DNA from: Limisphaerales bacterium
Lineage (GTDB): Bacteria > Verrucomicrobiota > Verrucomicrobiia > Limisphaerales > UBA11358
Assembly (NCBI GenBank): GCA_027451565.1
Contig: DAIDJC010000181.1
Location: 1-6,712 of the forward strand
Direction of reading: 5' to 3'
DNA length: 6,712 nt
Under the pieces are notes generated by a model. The model was not told the origin of the DNA. It ran no database searches and saw only the letters and a list, made by a program, of their open reading frames with translations. Positions 5,845 through 6,712 of this stretch are shown here, piece after piece. Position 1 is the stretch's first letter; the number at the start of each line of letters is the position of its first letter. Position numbers and translations under genes: made by a program.

Positions 5845-6712
5845 TCAATTGGACGATACCAGTTTTAGGATGGTGATGGAATAGGCCGGAAACGAATGTT
5901 CAAAATTTTCGCCCAGATCGGAAACAGTGCTGGAATGCGGGATGATGTGCATGGGATCCTGAATGGAATTGGTGGCGTCGGGGCTGTCCCCCTGCAAAAC
6001 GGTGGCAACGCCGGTGGACTGAATGGGGCCGGACCCATCCACCAGGACTCGGACTTTCTGGGCCGTGCCGCTGCGATTCACCACTTTCAAGAACAATTCT
6101 CCAGTCGAGGCATTCCGGGTGGCGTCAAAGAACAGGGTGGGCACCTGTAGCGGCGGCGGAGCCGGCAATTCCTCGCCATTCCTGCGCCGGGGCTTGGGTT
6201 GCCATAAGTATGTGCCGATATTGGAGGAGCTGGTTTCCAAAACATCGTCTCCGTGCTGGTTGCTGAACATGACTTGCGCATAGTAGGAGGGTGAGCCATA
6301 GCTCGTGAGCGCATCGTAGCCTATCAAGTCGCTTCGCCATTGCATGGAGCCGCCCTTGCCCAGGTCGCTTACATTCACAAAAAGCGGGGCGTAACTGGAC
6401 ATGCGCACGATGTCGGAATTGCGCTCCATGCCAGTCATCCATGCCGCATCTCCCAGCGCGCCGGCCATGTTGGGGGTGGGGGAACCCACACGCGTGGCCC
6501 ATTCGCCCACGAAAATCTTGGTGGGATTCTCCCGGGAATAATGGTCGTAATCGTGCGCATGGGCCTCCATTTCCTCCTCAGACCGGTAATAATGTTCATC
6601 GAGCAGGTCTGGCGTGACGGATTTGACCCTGGCGGTGGCGATGATCTTCAGGTCTGGGTAGGCGGATTTGATGGCTTTGAAAAACTGGGCGAACCTTCCG
6701 TCATAACTGCCT
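5845..6712 (-). CDS. GH51 alpha-L-arabinofuranosidase, C-terminal part (runs off right edge)
   Basis: The last 288 codons of a glycoside hydrolase family 51 enzyme, which removes terminal alpha-L-arabinofuranosyl groups from arabinan, arabinoxylan or related polymers with retention. The visible part begins GSYDGRFAQFFKAIKSAYPD, which in GH51 follows shortly after the acid/base GNE motif, so that residue lies just beyond the edge. LLDEHYYRS comes next, then KIFVGEWAT, whose glutamate (about 70 residues into the fragment) is the expected nucleophile. The barrel closes with AGALGDAAWMTGMERNSD and SSYAPLFVNV. The last 150 or so residues form the C-terminal beta-sandwich (Alpha-L-AF_C), ending FPAYSITILKL. 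An arginine/proline-rich linker (KPRRRNGEELPAPPPLQVP) interrupts that domain. The ending is natural for the family, so the C-terminus is intact. The signal peptide and any upstream domains are outside the window. It points to use of plant or algal polysaccharide. Confidence 0.93.
   Translation of the reverse strand, partial: GSYDGRFAQFFKAIKSAYPDLKIIATARVKSVTPDLLDEHYYRSEEEMEAHAHDYDHYSRENPTKIFVGEWATRVGSPTPNMAGALGDAAWMTGMERNSDIVRMSSYAPLFVNVSDLGKGGSMQWRSDLIGYDALTSYGSPSYYAQVMFSNQHGDDVLETSSSNIGTYLWQPKPRRRNGEELPAPPPLQVPTLFFDATRNASTGELFLKVVNRSGTAQKVRVLVDGSGPIQSTGVATVLQGDSPDATNSIQDPMHIIPHSSTVSDLGENFEHSFPAYSITILKLVSSN

Overview
The window looks like ordinary bacterial chromosome, moderately GC-rich, probably from the Verrucomicrobiota or a related PVC-group lineage. 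That placement is an inference from gene content and protein character: a lysine-rich HU variant next to gltX, a soluble Hanks-type kinase, a GH51 arabinofuranosidase and mostly weak Shine-Dalgarno sequences. There is no rRNA, tRNA, CRISPR array, insertion sequence or phage gene to anchor it further.

Left part, minus strand (1-672): the N-terminal coding end of glutamyl-tRNA synthetase runs off the left edge. Upstream of it lies a complete HU-type DNA-binding protein gene, with a GC-rich hairpin between the two that may end the HU transcript. Positions 673-1106 are a divergent, partly AT-rich spacer with no convincing gene; it should hold the HU promoter and the promoter of the plus-strand genes.

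Middle part, plus strand (1107-5430): four closely spaced genes with gaps of 6, 21 and 16 bases form a probable operon. They encode a cytoplasmic serine/threonine protein kinase (GTG start), an N-carbamoylputrescine amidase (AguB, last step from agmatine to putrescine), a 502-residue polytopic membrane protein of unrecognised family, and an RmlD-like SDR sugar-nucleotide reductase. The last two suggest an envelope or polysaccharide link, but no single pathway ties all four together.

Right part (5431-6712): plus-strand transcription converges on a minus-strand GH51 alpha-L-arabinofuranosidase whose C-terminal 288 residues are in the window. The catalytic nucleophile region (GEWA) and the C-terminal beta-sandwich are visible; the acid/base region lies beyond the right edge. 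Between the two genes is about 414 bp holding a possible 57-codon minus-strand ORF in the same frame as GH51 but beyond its stop, a long imperfect hairpin that could be a GH51 terminator, and a small imperfect direct repeat around a 10-bp palindrome.

No clear new multi-gene system is present. The best second-look items are the kinase-AguB-membrane protein-RmlD operon, the unrecognised membrane protein, and the small ORF and hairpin in the convergent spacer.
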